From positions 45,172,001 through 45,236,000 of the forward strand of contig NC_090986.1 of NCBI RefSeq assembly GCF_041146395.1: a stretch of 64,000 nt of DNA, read 5' to 3'. This DNA comes from Eulemur rufifrons. Its lineage: Eukaryota; Chordata; Mammalia; Primates; Lemuridae. Made by a program: the position numbers and the translations under genes. A model generated the notes under the pieces. That model ran no database searches and was not told the DNA's origin. It saw only the letters and a program-made list of their open reading frames with translations. How positions within the stretch are numbered: position 1 is the stretch's first letter; the number at the start of each line of letters is the position of its first letter. Of the stretch, positions 1 through 13,224 are shown piece after piece.

Positions 1-984
1 CAATTTAGATCATTTAACATTTTTATTAAGACTACAATAAATAGCATTTTACCAAGCATCAAGTTCATAAGACTTGTTTAAAATAGCGAAATGTGTGGAG
101 GTATGTATGTAAGAAAATATGAACTGTGGTCTGGCATGACATGCTAGAGAATTAAACATAAAAGTTAAATGTAGGATGTAAAAAAAACCTACAAAGAGTC
201 TTATTAATTTTTCAAAATGCTTTTCTTTGAAAAAAACTTTTCACTGAAAACATATTGATTATATGAATTAATTGTGAAATATTGTCAAGATAAAGACCAA
301 GGAAAATTACATTCCTAGATAAGCCTCTATTGTAAATAATTATTTATGAAAGTTATTCTATTGATCATGCATAAAATAACATTTTTGAGGAATGAATATA
401 TTCTCCCTTTAAACAATGTGCATCTAATATGAGTACTTCTTTTGTTATGTAAAATTAGTTTTGTACAGTTAAATATAACTTTAAGCGTCAGGATAATTAA
501 GTGGAAACATATCAGGTCTATATAATTTAAATATTCAAATGATTAATGACCTTAATAGATATTCTAATTATTATTTTTTCAAAAGATTAAAATCAAAAAA
601 TAAAAAATTTGACATTTATTGCTTACAAAATCCACATTTTACACTATGTTAACACATGGCAGTTATAATACATGAACACATAATATGAAATAATAGCAAA
701 ATATATAATTTTGTACATGTGTTTTATCTTAATACATATATCTGCAATAATTAATGTCATAAATAATGGGGTGACCTAATAGCAAAAATATTTGTAAAGA
801 GACCCAAAGAAAAATAAGTTTAGAAGCTATGTGTTTAAAAGTTAATGTACATTTTCAGGGCATTCACAGGTAGAAGCCGGCAACAGATACAGTCCCCTAG
901 TCTAGCACATCCATACTCATAACATCTATTTGCTTTGCTTTGTCAAAACATATGAAAAATCATTAAAGTGTTTTAATAAATGTC

Positions 985-1150
985 TGGTTTTCCTGCTCAT
1001 TCATCTTATAAATATTAATTAGCCATGGATCAGGCAATTAAAGTTTAATCAATTTGCACTAATTAGCACCACATACTTGCATAAAAAGATAAAACCAACT
1101 CCTGCATCTGGCTGTTATTTGCAGTTTTTGTCAAGTGCTGATGAGTTTAA
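985..1150. promoter_or_regulatory. Candidate regulatory patch with homeodomain-type cores
   Basis: TAATTAG occurs at 1016-1022 and again at 1060-1066, with CAATTAAAG between them at 1035-1043, so three homeodomain-like core sites lie within about 50 bases. No repeat is recognised here. AT-rich DNA produces such cores by chance, so function is inference only. Confidence 0.2.
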
Positions 1151-2452
1151 TCTTGAAGGGAAGATTAAGAAGAAAAGAAAAAAATAAATCAAGAAAGTAG
1201 TGTTAATTTTATTAAATTTTCACTCAAAGTACTGGTCATGAGTATCATGGAGATAATGCCAACATTACACTTTTTCACTGAAACCTGATTCTCCAGCTTC
1301 TTCATAGCATTGTCCAGTGGGGAGGGGCTCCATATCGTCTGCTTGTTACACTGCTAGATGCATTTTATTTAATCTTCACCATAAATCCAATTCATTCCTA
1401 TTCTTTGTGACTTAAAAATTTTAAGGTGAAGGGTCACCATAGCCATAGACTTTAAGGACCAACTTTCTTCCTTCAGAAGAAATGGTCTATGTGTAAAGAG
1501 AAATTAAAAAGTTGTAACTCTACAAGTGAAACTGAAATTTCCTCACTAAAAATTATGTGTAACTGTGATGATGAGAGAAATCTCCAGAAGTCTTAAAATC
1601 TGCATTCTGATCTTTTGTGGGCATATCATTAGCTAAACACATTTTTGTCCCCCATAGACCTTAGGAGACTAGCTCCTGTTTCTCTGTCTTTGACTTCTGA
1701 ATTTGATTAAATAAATTACACTGCCAATCTAGTAAGGAGACATTGTATAGTGCATTTGCATTACTATTTTGTGTTTTAATAACCAGAGAAAATAAAGTGT
1801 TCCATTACTGCCTATTCATATAATTGACAAGGATTATAGGGAATGGAACTAGTCTTTAATCACTGATGGAAATTTATCTTAGGCTTGGCAGGTAAAACTA
1901 CACGTTTTAAGATGATTTAGCATTGTACTAAAAAATAGAGCATGATTCATAAAAAAGCCATGCACCATTTACATAGGGATTTTTATTCAGTTTATGCAAG
2001 AATAGACCAGTGAATGGTTATTGATATTTTTCAAATAAAGTATGTATGATTCATTAAACTCCCTATTTCCTTGTGAACAAGCCACTGCTCTGCTAGGCAC
2101 TCTTTGAGTACGTATCCCATAAAGAAAGCAGAGACAGAAAGAGAAGATGTCATGCTTCAGTGCCTTCTTTTTTAAAAAAGTGCCTAAAAATGAGATCACA
2201 GACAGTAATAGATAACTCTCTAAACTACCATCTGATTTTCAATACATGTGATTTTCACATGGTTTTTAAAAAAAAATGTGAATTTCTTTTGTCAATACAT
2301 TATATGTATGCTGGTATAGTGATATATTTTGCATATACTTTCAAAAGTCAGATTATAAATCAAATTTTAATGCTCTAGGATCTTTCTACGATGAATGAAA
2401 TCCAGTATGAAAAAAATGCTTTATAAAATCTAAATTACTACAAAAAATATAG

Positions 2453-2511
2453 GTTCATGGGGGCAAAGAAAGAAGATATCACTGCTACACTTCGGTAGCC
2501 CCTTCATGAAC
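2453..2511. other. Imperfect hairpin
   Basis: GTTCATG plus GGGGC (2453-2464) can pair with GCCCC-tt-CATGAAC (2498-2511). This gives about 12 base pairs with a two-base bulge and a loop of 33 bases. The loop is too large and the stem too short for a typical microRNA precursor. It may be a remnant of an inverted-repeat element or chance. Confidence 0.3.
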
Positions 2512-3360
2512 ACATTCCCTATATTCTTACATGAATAATTTTTAAAGTCTTCAACCTTAAGTTGATAAGTAAAGGAAGGCTAGAATAATATAGTGGAAAG
2601 AGCTGAATATCCATGAATTTTCTGCCCCCTTTCGGGCTAAATACTTTAGGCAATGTTCTACTCTGTTTAATTCCTGACTTTTACCCATACAAAATAGGGT
2701 TTCATTCTCCATTTTAACGTAAGTACTTCAACAGTAAGTACTTGGTGACTGCATATTTGCTCATCACAGTTGTCTAGGTAACCAAAAATCATACCACTTG
2801 CGAAATGGTAAAAGCAATTGAAGATGTTAAGCCTAGAGAAGGACAGACATCATAATTTTCTTCAAATATTTAAATATATACAACATGGAAGATGACTTAA
2901 AACTCATTCTGTTTTATTCCAGGAAAAAGATATATATAGAAGACACAGAAACATATATACATTTACTTCATATAGAAAATAACCCTTAAAAAGAAATGTG
3001 TTACATTTAAATGGTTTGTGGTGGGAAGAAATGAAGCCAGTTGATGCTTCGTGAAGATTCTTTGTGATGAATGTTGCTGAAGAGTATTCTTGGAGACCAG
3101 TTATAAGAAAATATGAGAAAATAGAAAATACGATATAAATATGTAAAACATAATGTAGTTGGATAATATACTCCCTTCAGAAAACATATTTATAAATGGC
3201 TAAAGATATCCCACAAGGAATGAAGCAAATATAACTTCCCTATCCATTTAATTTTAACACAAATAAATTCCCTTTGTTATATTAACCTGGCTCCACGAAG
3301 TAGTACATTTGCCATTTTAAACTGGGAGCCAAGTATTAACAAGTGCCCTCTTCCTTGAGC

Positions 3361-3363
3361 AAA

Positions 3364-3399
<36 letters not shown>

Positions 3400-3418
3400 G
3401 AAAGAAAAAGAAAAATAA
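3361..3418 (+). repeat. A-rich simple repeat
   Basis: A run of 20 A's is followed by GAAAA/GAAA units. It could be the decayed tail of a retrotransposon, but no recognisable body precedes it. Confidence 0.85.
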
Positions 3419-4980
3419 TAGTAAGAAGAAAGCACAACTTATGTGGCACAGTTTTCTGACTCTCTGTGGCTTACAAGTCTTCTCAGACTCTACATTTTTC
3501 TGAGAGAAGAAAGTCCATGTAAAAATTATGTTGGCTTTATTTTTTCTTCACAGGCCTTCCCCATCCACTGTGCATTTTTGAGAAAATATAATTAAGAAAT
3601 AATTGGATCTTTATAGCTTACTCTGGCTTACCCAATAGGATTTCCTCCTTCTGTATATACACTATTCATTAGAGGAATTAAAACTATAGAGTAGAAGACA
3701 GATTCTCTTCTCCAGATAATTAGAGATATCATTGTTCATTATCTGAAAATAGAGTCACAAGCATGGATGATATAATCAGATAGATTTAAAGAAAGCAAAT
3801 GAAGGCTTAAGAATGTTCAAAGGAAAAAGACATCGCATTTCTTTGAATTGGTTGATATTTTGTCCTATTTTATAATGATATAATTTACAGATATTGTATA
3901 CTGCTATTAATTAATGAAGGTATAAAATAACTTATGGTAATAAAGTCAGTAACTTCAAAGAAGAAATCTGTTTGTTATAGCTGTTTATAAAACTAAATGG
4001 CATAATAATTCTTTTTTATCTGAATCAAGTTTAGATGCACATTTAAAAAATAGTTATGTTAACTAGTTAACTTGTTTTTTAAATACTAGTAATTTTCTAA
4101 AGTTGTACTTATTTAGATAAATAGGTGAAGCAAAATTGCTTCCCAGAGACAGAAACATGCACACATAAATAATACCCATCCCTAGCTTCTGTGTAGGTTT
4201 GTTAATAAATTCATTCTGTAACTTATTACAAAAGAATTACACATATTTATATAACTGTCTTACATAACTAAAAATGATTATTTTTCCTGTTATTAGCGTA
4301 TATTGTTCCCCTTTAAATTTCACGCTGAAGATGTCTTAAGTGATTTTTTTGAATATATCATTAAGTGTCAATGAATTTTTTGAATCACAAATTAAATCTT
4401 CCTGGCAACTAGCATAAAAGATCTTATTTTCCTCTAGGATACACTTTTACTTTCCATTAAGATGTAAGGAGAAATAATCATGCAGGGAAAAAAATAATAT
4501 AACTTTTAAAGCAAAAATACTAAATACAGTATATGTACTCTCCCTATGACAAAATACAGATAGACTAGGACAAACTATGTTTTAATTAGTCAAGTAGAAG
4601 GAGTGTTTGGAAGTGTAGCAGAAATTATGTGTAGAAATATGAATGTATTCTTCCCTAGATGATATTTATTTTGACTTAAATTCATTTTAATAAGATATGG
4701 TGGTTTTATTTTTAATCATGCATTAATTAATTAATTTTGATAGAGTGTTTTGAAAATTTTTGCTTGATCTTTTTTCAGAAATTTCAGGAAACTGGAATAT
4801 TTTGTCTGGAAAAATTTTGTTTCCAGCAAAAAGAAAAAAAAAAGCAAAAAAACCCCTAACCAAAGTAACTATTATATTGTATTATATATATAATATATAA
4901 ATATTATATTATATCAACTACTATTATATTGCCAACTATCTATGCAGACAAACATTTATTTGAAATTTCACCATTGATAC
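3419..4980. other. Unassigned AT-rich DNA
   Basis: No gene or named repeat is recognised. A TA-rich low-complexity stretch lies at 4871-4930. Confidence 0.55.
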
Positions 4981-5500
4981 TGATGTAGTTTGAATGTGTT
5001 TCCTCCAAAATCCAAGTGTTGTCGATGTGCACTGTCTAGGGGATGGACACGTTTGAAGCTCTGACTCGGGCGGGGGCGGAGGGAGGGCAAGGGCAATATA
5101 CGTAACCTAAACTTTTGTACCCCCACAATATGCTGAAGTAAGAATAAATAAAATAAAATAAAAAGAAATGGGACCTTTAAAATATGATTAGTCTGTGAGA
5201 GTTTCTTTCTCATGAATGGGATTAAGTCTCTTACACAAGAGGCTTAATGAAGCATTCAGCTCAATGCCCTTCAGTCTTTTTCCCTTCTACCTCTGAGAAC
5301 ACAGCATCTCTCCCTTCAGAGAATGCTACAGCAAGGCGCCATCTTGGAAACAAAAATCAGCCTTCATCAGACAACCAAGATTACCAGCACCTTATTCTTG
5401 GACCTGCCAGTCTTGATTACTGTGAGAAAATAATTTTTTTTACTTTATAAATTACCCAGTCTCATGTATTTTGTTATAACAGCACAAATGGACTAAGACA
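4981..5500 (+). mobile_element. ERVL-MaLR-type solo LTR, interrupted
   Basis: It starts with 'tgatgtagtttgaatgtg' and ends with 'ggactaagaca' at 5500, the two edges typical of MST/MLT1-type MaLR LTRs. Recognisable internal parts are 'ctcatgaatgggatta' (5211-5226), 'aaggcgccatc' near 5333 and the 'cttgattactgtgagaaaataa' block near 5412. The 5' third is split by an L1 3' end at about 5022-5167. Only LTR sequence is present, with no internal retroviral genes beside it. Family level is fairly sure; the subfamily is not. Confidence 0.75.
5022..5167 (+). mobile_element. Short L1 3' end nested in the LTR
   Basis: The stretch 'ggatggacacgtttgaag' through 'gtacccccacaatatgctga', followed by an AATAA-rich tail, is the reverse complement of the L1 3' end seen at 14.15-14.28 kb. 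This is therefore the last 100-150 bases of a lemur-type L1 on the plus strand, severely 5'-truncated. It interrupts the MaLR LTR, so it inserted later. A clean target-site duplication is not visible, and some LTR sequence may have been lost at the junction. Confidence 0.8.
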
Positions 5501-6519
5501 TGTACCAAATAGCCATAGTTATTTTCCAGTATTTAATGTCTTCCTATTCCTAGAAAGGCATCCCTATTCACTCCTTCAAGACACAATTTATGAAATTTTC
5601 TGCAGAATTCCTGTTCTTATTAATAGAAAACCAATTACTAAGAAATCCCTTTTGTCCCTTGTAAACCTTTCTCATATTTAAATATTGTACTCTTCATGTA
5701 CTCCATGAGTTTTTTGCATTTCTTTATCATGTCTTCCCATGAGAAAACATGCCTAATTAAAACACTTGTACAGTGCCAAGAATGCCATGCAAACTCAAGA
5801 AACATGAAACGTGCTAGAAATGATTTTGATACTTTTTCAGCCACCATTGCTTGAGAAACTATTAATACCAATATCTAGGAGCAACTGTAATGTGAAAAAA
5901 TTTAATCAGGTTTTAATGATTAAGTGAACTTTAGGAGCCAGATATGATAATGAATTTTAAACAGACCTTATTAGAGGTATTTTTTAAAAGTGGTTAGGAA
6001 GAGTTATTTTTCAATGAGACCATTTGTTTCAATAAACAAAATCTAGAAAATCTGGAATAAAATACAGTTGGTAGAAGGGGTATGGCTACAATTTCCTTTC
6101 TTTCTCATCAAGAAATAGACTGATATGTACTTTTTGGTAAGTATCTTCAAACTAAAAGTTTGCAAGCTATTTACTTGAAATACATACCTAACAGCAAAAT
6201 AAAGGGTATAATTTTGAATAAATTCTGATGTTGGCAAAGGCTCTATTTAGTGATATCTCTAATTTCCTGTCAAGCAATCCTCTCAGAATTTCCTGTGCCT
6301 ATGGTTTGTATAACTGGCACCAAATACTCATCCTGATACATTCTTCCTAGTACCTGGTCTTGATATATTTTTTAGTGTGCATCTCCATTTTCTACCAAAC
6401 TCCAATCAAAATGTATGTCTTTATTTTCATTTCCATATGATCAGTCTGCCAACTGTCAAACCATATGTTTCAGGTAAAACTGCCTTTCTCTTGCCACCTA
6501 GACAAATGGGGAAATAGAC
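5501..6519. other. Unassigned AT-rich DNA
   Basis: Nothing recognised. Short open frames (77 and 64 codons, minus strand) show no motif, and their composition follows the surrounding DNA. Confidence 0.55.
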
Positions 6520-8190
6520 TCTATCATCTATCTAAAGGGATGACCATTTAATTTTGTCCAGAAATTCAGCAGAGCATATAAATATGGCTTATTTCTATTC
6601 CATGATGCTTGGAGACTAAGCTGGGGGAGCTGGTATGGATCCATTGGATATATATACCTCTAGGGCTTCAGTTCTTACTCTTAGCTTGGTGGGCTGTAAA
6701 GTCCAAAAAAATTTTCACTCAGATACTTGATATTTCAGTTCTTTCTATGAGTTCTTTCTCTTTTTCTCTGTGGCTAGGTTGATTTTCTGAGTATGGAGGT
6801 CTCCAGGTAGTTGGACATGGCATCTGACTTCACAAAGGAAGTGAAGTTGTCAGTCTTCTTGTAGACATAAGCCAGGAAAGGATAAATCATCACTTCCACT
6901 ATGTTCTATTGGTTATAACACATACGGGGTCAGCTCATTCTCTGCCTCTGAAAAGGAAAGGTGATAAGAATTTGCTGCTACACCTGGCCACAAATTATTT
7001 ACATTCTCCCCACTATCAAATGTACTCAGCCCATCCCAAGATGCCCCAAAGGCTCATCCCATGTGTTATCAGATTCTAGTCTGGTCAGGTATCATCTAAA
7101 TGGTTCCAAGTGTGGGTCAGACACTTCTGGTATGGTTTCTCAAGTGTGATTCCTTAGGTACGCGTATGACTCCTCATGATCTGATCATTGTGAAATTAGG
7201 TTATGTGGCTTCCATGTATACAACATGCAATTAATTATAAGGCATGGATAGAAACATTTGATGAATGCTCTTATTCAAAAAGGGAGCCTGCCAGGGATAT
7301 AGAGCTGTTACTAGTTGATAGCATTTCTCAAATCCTGTCAAGTTCATATCACTGAATTCTTGGTTCTCTGTGGCTCCTGACTCCATCCTGTGACTCATTG
7401 TTTCTTTTCTGTAAAAAAGGTGCTGATGTTCGATGCTGAGTAGTTTTGTCATCCTATTTTCTAGTTATAGAAGTTCTAGGACCTAAATACCCTCTTTTCA
7501 TTTTCAACTATTTCTGCTACTTGCAGACCAAACTGGTCCAATTTCTTTAACATTTCTTGGCTTTACTTTGTTTTATATTTTAATCCACTCAGACAGACAC
7601 CATACCAAGAAATTGTTTTTGAGACAGGCCTCTCTCTAACTTGGGCTGAATTGTCCTTACAACTCTCAGAAATCTTTTTGTCTCACTGAACAGATCTGCT
7701 AGGCACTGTCATAAAATATTTTGATGTCTTAACAAATGATCTTGCAGGCTAAGGTCATTTTACATGAGAGATTTTCCATGGATAAGAAACATGCAATTAT
7801 AAGGTAGTTAATATTGAGCCCAGTAATTCTTGACTCAGAAATGTTTTCTCTGGATCTGGCTTTAGACTAAACAGTTCATTCTTTAGTTCATATCTCCTTA
7901 GACATATCTTATTTTATACAGCTAAAAGAAATTCATTGTCTTGTTAAACACTCTGGCAATCTCCTTGGCCAATTTCACTAGTTCATTAGGCATATTTCTA
8001 TTTTCCAGAGGTCTGCCAAACTTTTTGCCACTATATAGCATGTTTCTTTTTTTCAGCCCCCAATAGCAATTTTCTCATTGCCCTTTAACCTTTAACCAGT
8101 AATCTTATTGAGGGCTTTTGGTTCAAAGATCACCACTTTATTCCAAGGACAGTGCTACACATTTAGGTTTATTCCAGCTTTTTACATAAA
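6520..8190. other. Unassigned, possibly ancient repeat
   Basis: This stretch is less AT-rich than its neighbours and has the texture of an old interspersed repeat. The part from about 6880 to 7200 faintly resembles the antisense of MaLR/ERVL internal regions, but I cannot match it reliably. No open frame of note is present. Treat the identity as unknown. Confidence 0.3.
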
Positions 8191-8199
8191 GTTGAGAAG

Positions 8200-9760
8200 G
8201 GCCTTCATTCTTTATTGTGAAAGAGTTGTAAGATTCATGTTATTTCATTTTTCCATGAATATTTAATAGAATTCACCTGTGAAATCCTCAACTCCTAGAG
8301 ACTTTTTCTTTTGGAAGAAAGATAGTGAATTCAACTTCTTCAATAGATATTGAGATATTCAGATAGTCTGTTTCATCTTTGTCAGTTTTGGCATTTTATT
8401 TCTAAAGAAATTTGTACATTTCATCTAAGTAGTAAAACTTGTTGACTTATATGTATTTACATGATTCTGTTATTACCACTTTCAGTTTTTAAGATCTATA
8501 ATAGTAACTCCTCTTTCAGGACCCAGCCATATTACTAATTCTTATCTTTTATTCTTGAGTTAAAGATTCACTCCTTGGCATTGTTCATTTTCTCTGTTTT
8601 TATTTCTTATAAAAATTCTTCAGAATTCTTCTTCTAAATATTTAATTCTGTCTACTTAGACTTTATTTTGAATATAGGGTTTTTTTTTAATGCTACTTAA
8701 GGTAGAACAGCTTGGATTATGGTGCTCAGATCTTTCTTCTTTCTGAATATTATCATTTCAAGCTATAAATTTCCCTCTCGGCACTGCATTAGATGCACCT
8801 CACAATTTTGACATTTTTATTATAATTTAGTTTCCATTATTATTTTCCTTCCTATTTCTCATTTTTTAACTCATGAAATGTTTAGAAGTGTGGTGTTAAA
8901 TTTCCATACTTTTTTGAGGGGTTTAGTTCTTAAATATCTTATTTGTATTGGTTTCTAATTTAGTTTCATTATAGTCAAAGAATATACTCTGTATGATACC
9001 AATAATTTTAGAATTATTGTAACTTGTTTTAAAGTTCAGCTTATGGTTTCTTTGGGAATGAACCATGTATACATATTTACTTGAAAATATTCTGCAGTTG
9101 TTGGGTAGTGTTCTATAAGTATCAGTTAGTTCAAGGTGCTTAATAGTGTGGTTAAGATAATTTATATGTTTACTGATTTTTTAATCTAATTGTTCCATCA
9201 GTTGCTGAGACCAGGTTGTCAAAATATCCTGTTATAATTGTGAAATTGTTTACTCCATAAATTTTTGCCTCATATCTTTAGGCTCTTTTGTTAGCCACAT
9301 GTACTTTTATAATTATTAGCTTGACCTTATGAATCGACCCTTAATCTTTCTATAATGTTCCTCTTTATCCCCAGTAATAATTTTATCTTGAAACATATAT
9401 TTTTGATATTCATATAGCCATTAAAGCATTCCTAAATTTACTATTTGTGAAATATATACTTATTTTATCCAGTTATTTTCAACTTATGTGTGCCTTTTTA
9501 TTTAAAGTGGCTCTTAAAGATAGCATATTGCTTGGTCTCGTCTTTTTCTCCTTTCTGGTAATCTTTGCCTTTTAACTGGGGTATTTATTAAATGTAGATT
9601 TTTGTAGTCTTGGATTTAAGTCTATCATTTTATTACTGTTTTCTCTTTTGATTTTTATTTCCCGTTTTCTGAGTTCAACTGGATTATTTGAATAGTTTCA
9701 GAATTACATTTTAATTTATCTATTCACTTTTTAATGATAATTTTGAGCATAATCTTTTAT
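8200..9760 (-). mobile_element. Old L1 (L1M-type) ORF2 fragment
   Basis: Read on the minus strand, this follows the L1 ORF2 reverse-transcriptase start, linker and endonuclease region in order. Landmarks are 'gaattcacctgtgaaatcc' near 8270, 'ctataaatttccctc' at 8763 and the 'ttgagtattgttgg'-like endonuclease area near 9100. The same ORF2 segment recurs at 24.34 kb and 38.30 kb. All frames are broken, there is no 3' UTR or tail, and no TSD is visible. An ancient copy shared across mammals is likely. The left edge is approximate. Confidence 0.75.
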
Positions 9761-10157
9761 TTAAAATGCTGTAGCATGAGAACAACTTCAAAGGAGTGCT
9801 TCAACTTGAGGAATAAGAACAGAATTTTTATAGAGTTTCAGAGGGAGTGGTCAGCTGAAGTTCCAGTAGTTTGAAAAATAATTGTCTAAAGATTTTTCTC
9901 AAAGACAGAGGGATTATTCTGTAGCTCAGCAGCCATTTATTGGGCAGTTATCAAGGAGAGGAGGAACAGTTATAAGAACCAAGGTCATGTGTAGCCAGAG
10001 TAGACAATTTGAGTATGTCAGAATTCCTTACATTACCCTTCTTTACCATTTAATCTACCTCACTTTGATTCATAGTGCATATTTCCACTCTAAGTATTTT
10101 ACTAATTTATTCATTTCCTTTGTATCATTTGTTTCTCTCTTTGAAACGTAATCCTCA
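9761..10157. other. Unassigned AT-rich DNA
   Basis: Contains an 89-codon plus-strand open frame (9882-10151) with no recognisable motif. It is probably chance. Confidence 0.5.
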
Positions 10158-10278
10158 TTAGAACAGAGGTGCTGTCTACCCTGTTCTTCTTAATGTTCCC
10201 AGTGTCTACAACATTGCTGGCACAGAATAGGAACTCTAGAAATATGGTTTGAATTACATTGCATGAATGAATGAATAA
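10158..10278 (+). repeat. LINE2 3' end
   Basis: It shows the L2 3' signature: a block like 'ctgtctaccctgttc', then 'gtgtctacaacattgctggcac', then a terminal GAATGAATGAAT. A short ancient mammalian LINE remnant. Confidence 0.7.
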
Positions 10279-10568
10279 TCTTTTAATACTACTCTCATAT
10301 CCCCAATCATATGCAAAAATTAAGACTTTAAAATTTTGATAAATTCTTTCTACATTTCCAATTCCTCAGGTTCTAACTTCTTAGCACCTGAGACCCAAGT
10401 CCAATCATTTTTCTACTCAGTGAACACTGGTATACCAAGAAGATAGCAAACAAGTAAGGAGGGGGAGGCAAAGATGCACAGCCTTCCAACATACGGTGAC
10501 CCCGCTCCTCCTCCCACAGTATACTTGGCTCATTCAGGTTCCAAGAAAAGTAGCAGTTTACTTTAAAA

Positions 10569-10660
10569 TATCTATGTAACCTCAACATTTGTACCCCCAT
10601 AATATTATAAAATAAAATGGTTAATAATTAAAAAAGTAAATAACATAAAATAAAATATGT
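10569..10660 (+). mobile_element. Very short L1 3' tail
   Basis: 'tatgtaacctcaacatttg' plus 'tacccccataatatt', followed by an A-rich tail, matches the end of the lemur-type L1 3' UTR at 5.1 kb and, inverted, 14.17 kb. Only about 45 bases of element precede the tail, an extreme 5' truncation. Confidence 0.75.
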
Positions 10661-13224
10661 AAAAAGTGAGAGAAGAAAGTAGATAGAGGGGCAATGATTT
10701 CTTTCCTCTCTCATACAGATGAGATTTATCATCTCCATTCTGAACTTAAAACATTTCTTTATACTTTAAAGTGAAAATTCTGTTGATTTGCATTCCAAAT
10801 TATGCATTTATATAGATCCACATTTGCATTTTAACCTAGACAATACCACTTTCCTGCCCTATTCTTGAAGATGTCACTGAAATTTGCAATCCGTTTTGAG
10901 GGAAGCAAGATTTTCTCATAGTAGGTTCCCGCTGAGAAATATATCCTATTTCAAACCACATTTTGAACCATGTTGTTGTGCTTCCTCTCCTAGTGTTTAT
11001 GCCTTTCTTCTCCCAGGACCAGGTTGTGTGATCACCTGCCTTAGCTCCTTTCTTTCTTCTTTATGTGGCCATATTCATATGCCTAATCCTTAGGCTTTAA
11101 TTTTACCAAAATGTAAGACATATTAAAACCTAGATATTTAATTCTAAATATGTAACCAGTGTCCTATTTTAGCAATTTTTTAAGGAGTAAATATATCACA
11201 AAAACAAACTTTCTTCAAGTATCATTGTTTTTAACACTGATCCTCCAGGTAAGAGGTTCTGCAAGAAGTTCCCAATTATTCTATTTTTGTTTGGCAAATG
11301 TCTTTACATTGTAATATTTTCCAAGTTTGATTAGCCACTTCTAATGATTTTTTGAATAATTAAAACCTTTTTCTAACACATTTTTCTTCAAGTCACATTT
11401 CTATTTGTTTGCAGGCTTGATCTCAGTTTGTGACTCGCCTGCAATGTTTTCCATTACTGTGCACTGTTTGAAAATGCCTTGATGGGGATAATCACTGGGC
11501 TCCCAGCGTGTGATCAGTGTGGTGAGCATCCCTGACTTGCCTTTTAAATTTTCTTCGTTTTCCCACAATTAAACAGATCTTAGTCTTGTTTACAATTGGC
11601 CTCTTGCTTTTAATTTTTTTGTCAACTGGGTAATGTCATTAGTTGTCAGCATAATTTTGTAATATATGATTTTCACTTTCTTCAAACTTGTATCCTATGA
11701 CATTTTTTCTAACTGCCAATTGATGACTGAAACTAATTGACTTTAAAATTTAGAAATAATTACATGTATTTTATTCATGCAAATTTTCTTGCTGTCTCTT
11801 TTTATGTAATACTTTTGCCTGGAATGGTAATATCACTATGCACTATGTGAGATAACATTTTACTTATATTCTTTATCTTCTGGTCCTAGTCTATGATTAT
11901 TTTAAACAATATCTATAAGTTTATGGGTGAGAAAACTGTTAATCCCTTTCTAAAGCAGGAATGCATATGAAATGCACAAAAGAGATCCAATCATGCTACC
12001 CTCTTCACTAATTCTCTCCATAACATCTTCAAGCTAATCTTTCCTAATTCTTCTGATTAAATTCTATTGTTCAATATTTATTCTACAGCATCAAAATGCT
12101 CCTTTTTATGGATCTGGATACACAAAAAGCCAATATGGGATCAAATTATAGAATTGATTAACTTTAATACCTTCCTCTATTTAATGTTTAATTGTCTACA
12201 TATGAAAACATGCAATTTTACTAATTTTGCAGACTAGAAATAACATTCCAAAAATCATAGTCAAATTGCCGTGTTTTTTTTAAATTAGCCTCAGTTTTCA
12301 GCTGTTCAAAAACTGAAGAACCAATTCAAAGTCTTACTGTACTTCATATAAACACACAATTCATCACTTACAATGCTAAATAGGTCATTGACCTAAATAG
12401 TCAGGCTTATGATAATAGCTAGATAGATCATTTAAAGTAAAAAATTATTATGATGTTTGACCAGTTCCTTTTTTTCACAGCAAAGAAAACATTCCAACTC
12501 TGTTGTGGTAAAAATTTTGTTGACATTTATATGGCATTATTAGGCATATTCTTATGCCTTTTTAAAAATTTTAAATTGTTTACCGATTATTGAAGATGCC
12601 AGAATAGCTCAATGGGATATGGTCTTCCACACAGTCTCTTTACACCACCCCATATGGGTCATTTAACTTGTAATCAGCCCATAGTTGTATGCATTGCAGC
12701 CATCAAGAACTACCTCAAGGAATCTTTTTAAGATTTTTTCTTAATTTTAAAAAAATGTATTGTCCTGTTCATGTATCCCAAAATCCTACTTTTCTTAAGA
12801 ATTCTTTTGAGTCATGTGTACCCAGGCTATCTTTGAAAACTCTGGAATTTAATTAGGCAGGTCAGCACAAACTGTTAGATAGGCAAGACAGACAAAATCA
12901 AGAGTTTCAAAGCAGGTGTGTATCAAGAAACATCTAAACAATAACAATAGTGTGACCAATTAACAGTCTCTGCCTTCCAGGTGCACTAATTTTCATGATT
13001 TTAGACTTGATTCACACTATCTGCAACTATTCTGTTTACATCATACACTTATGTTTAAATGATTTGACAGCTTTTGTATTTTATTTTTATTAAAAGTGAG
13101 TTATAAAACACTAGGATCAAATCAGAATGCCTAACAACAATAAGGAAAATGTTGTGGGGTTATTTGGGAACAAAAACACAAAGCAGTACCCACAAGTTTT
13201 TGACAAAAAAGAGAGAAACTTCAG
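10661..13224. other. Unassigned AT-rich DNA
   Basis: No named repeat or gene is recognised. It contains one short segment with splice-like edges, listed separately at 11415-11521. Confidence 0.5.
11415..11521 (+). other. Candidate exon (noncoding), low confidence
   Basis: The segment is preceded by 'ctatttgtttgcag', a good acceptor, with 'ttctaac' as a possible branch site upstream, and followed by 'gtgagc', a good donor. It is less AT-rich than its flanks. None of the three plus-strand frames is open throughout; the best runs 22 codons before a stop. If real, it would be an exon of a noncoding transcript or an untranslated exon. Splice-like pairs also arise by chance in 64 kb. Confidence 0.25.

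Larger units (their letters stand above)
1..3359. other. Unassigned AT-rich single-copy-looking DNA
   Basis: No repeat family, RNA gene or convincing coding frame was recognised. The open frames here are 70-72 codons, in AT-rich sequence, and look like chance. Two local items are listed separately: a cluster of homeodomain-type TAATTA cores near 1.0 kb and an imperfect hairpin near 2.45 kb. Confidence 0.6.

Noticed and set aside
2453..2511. microRNA precursor
   Set aside because: The stem has only about 12 pairs and the loop is over 30 bases.
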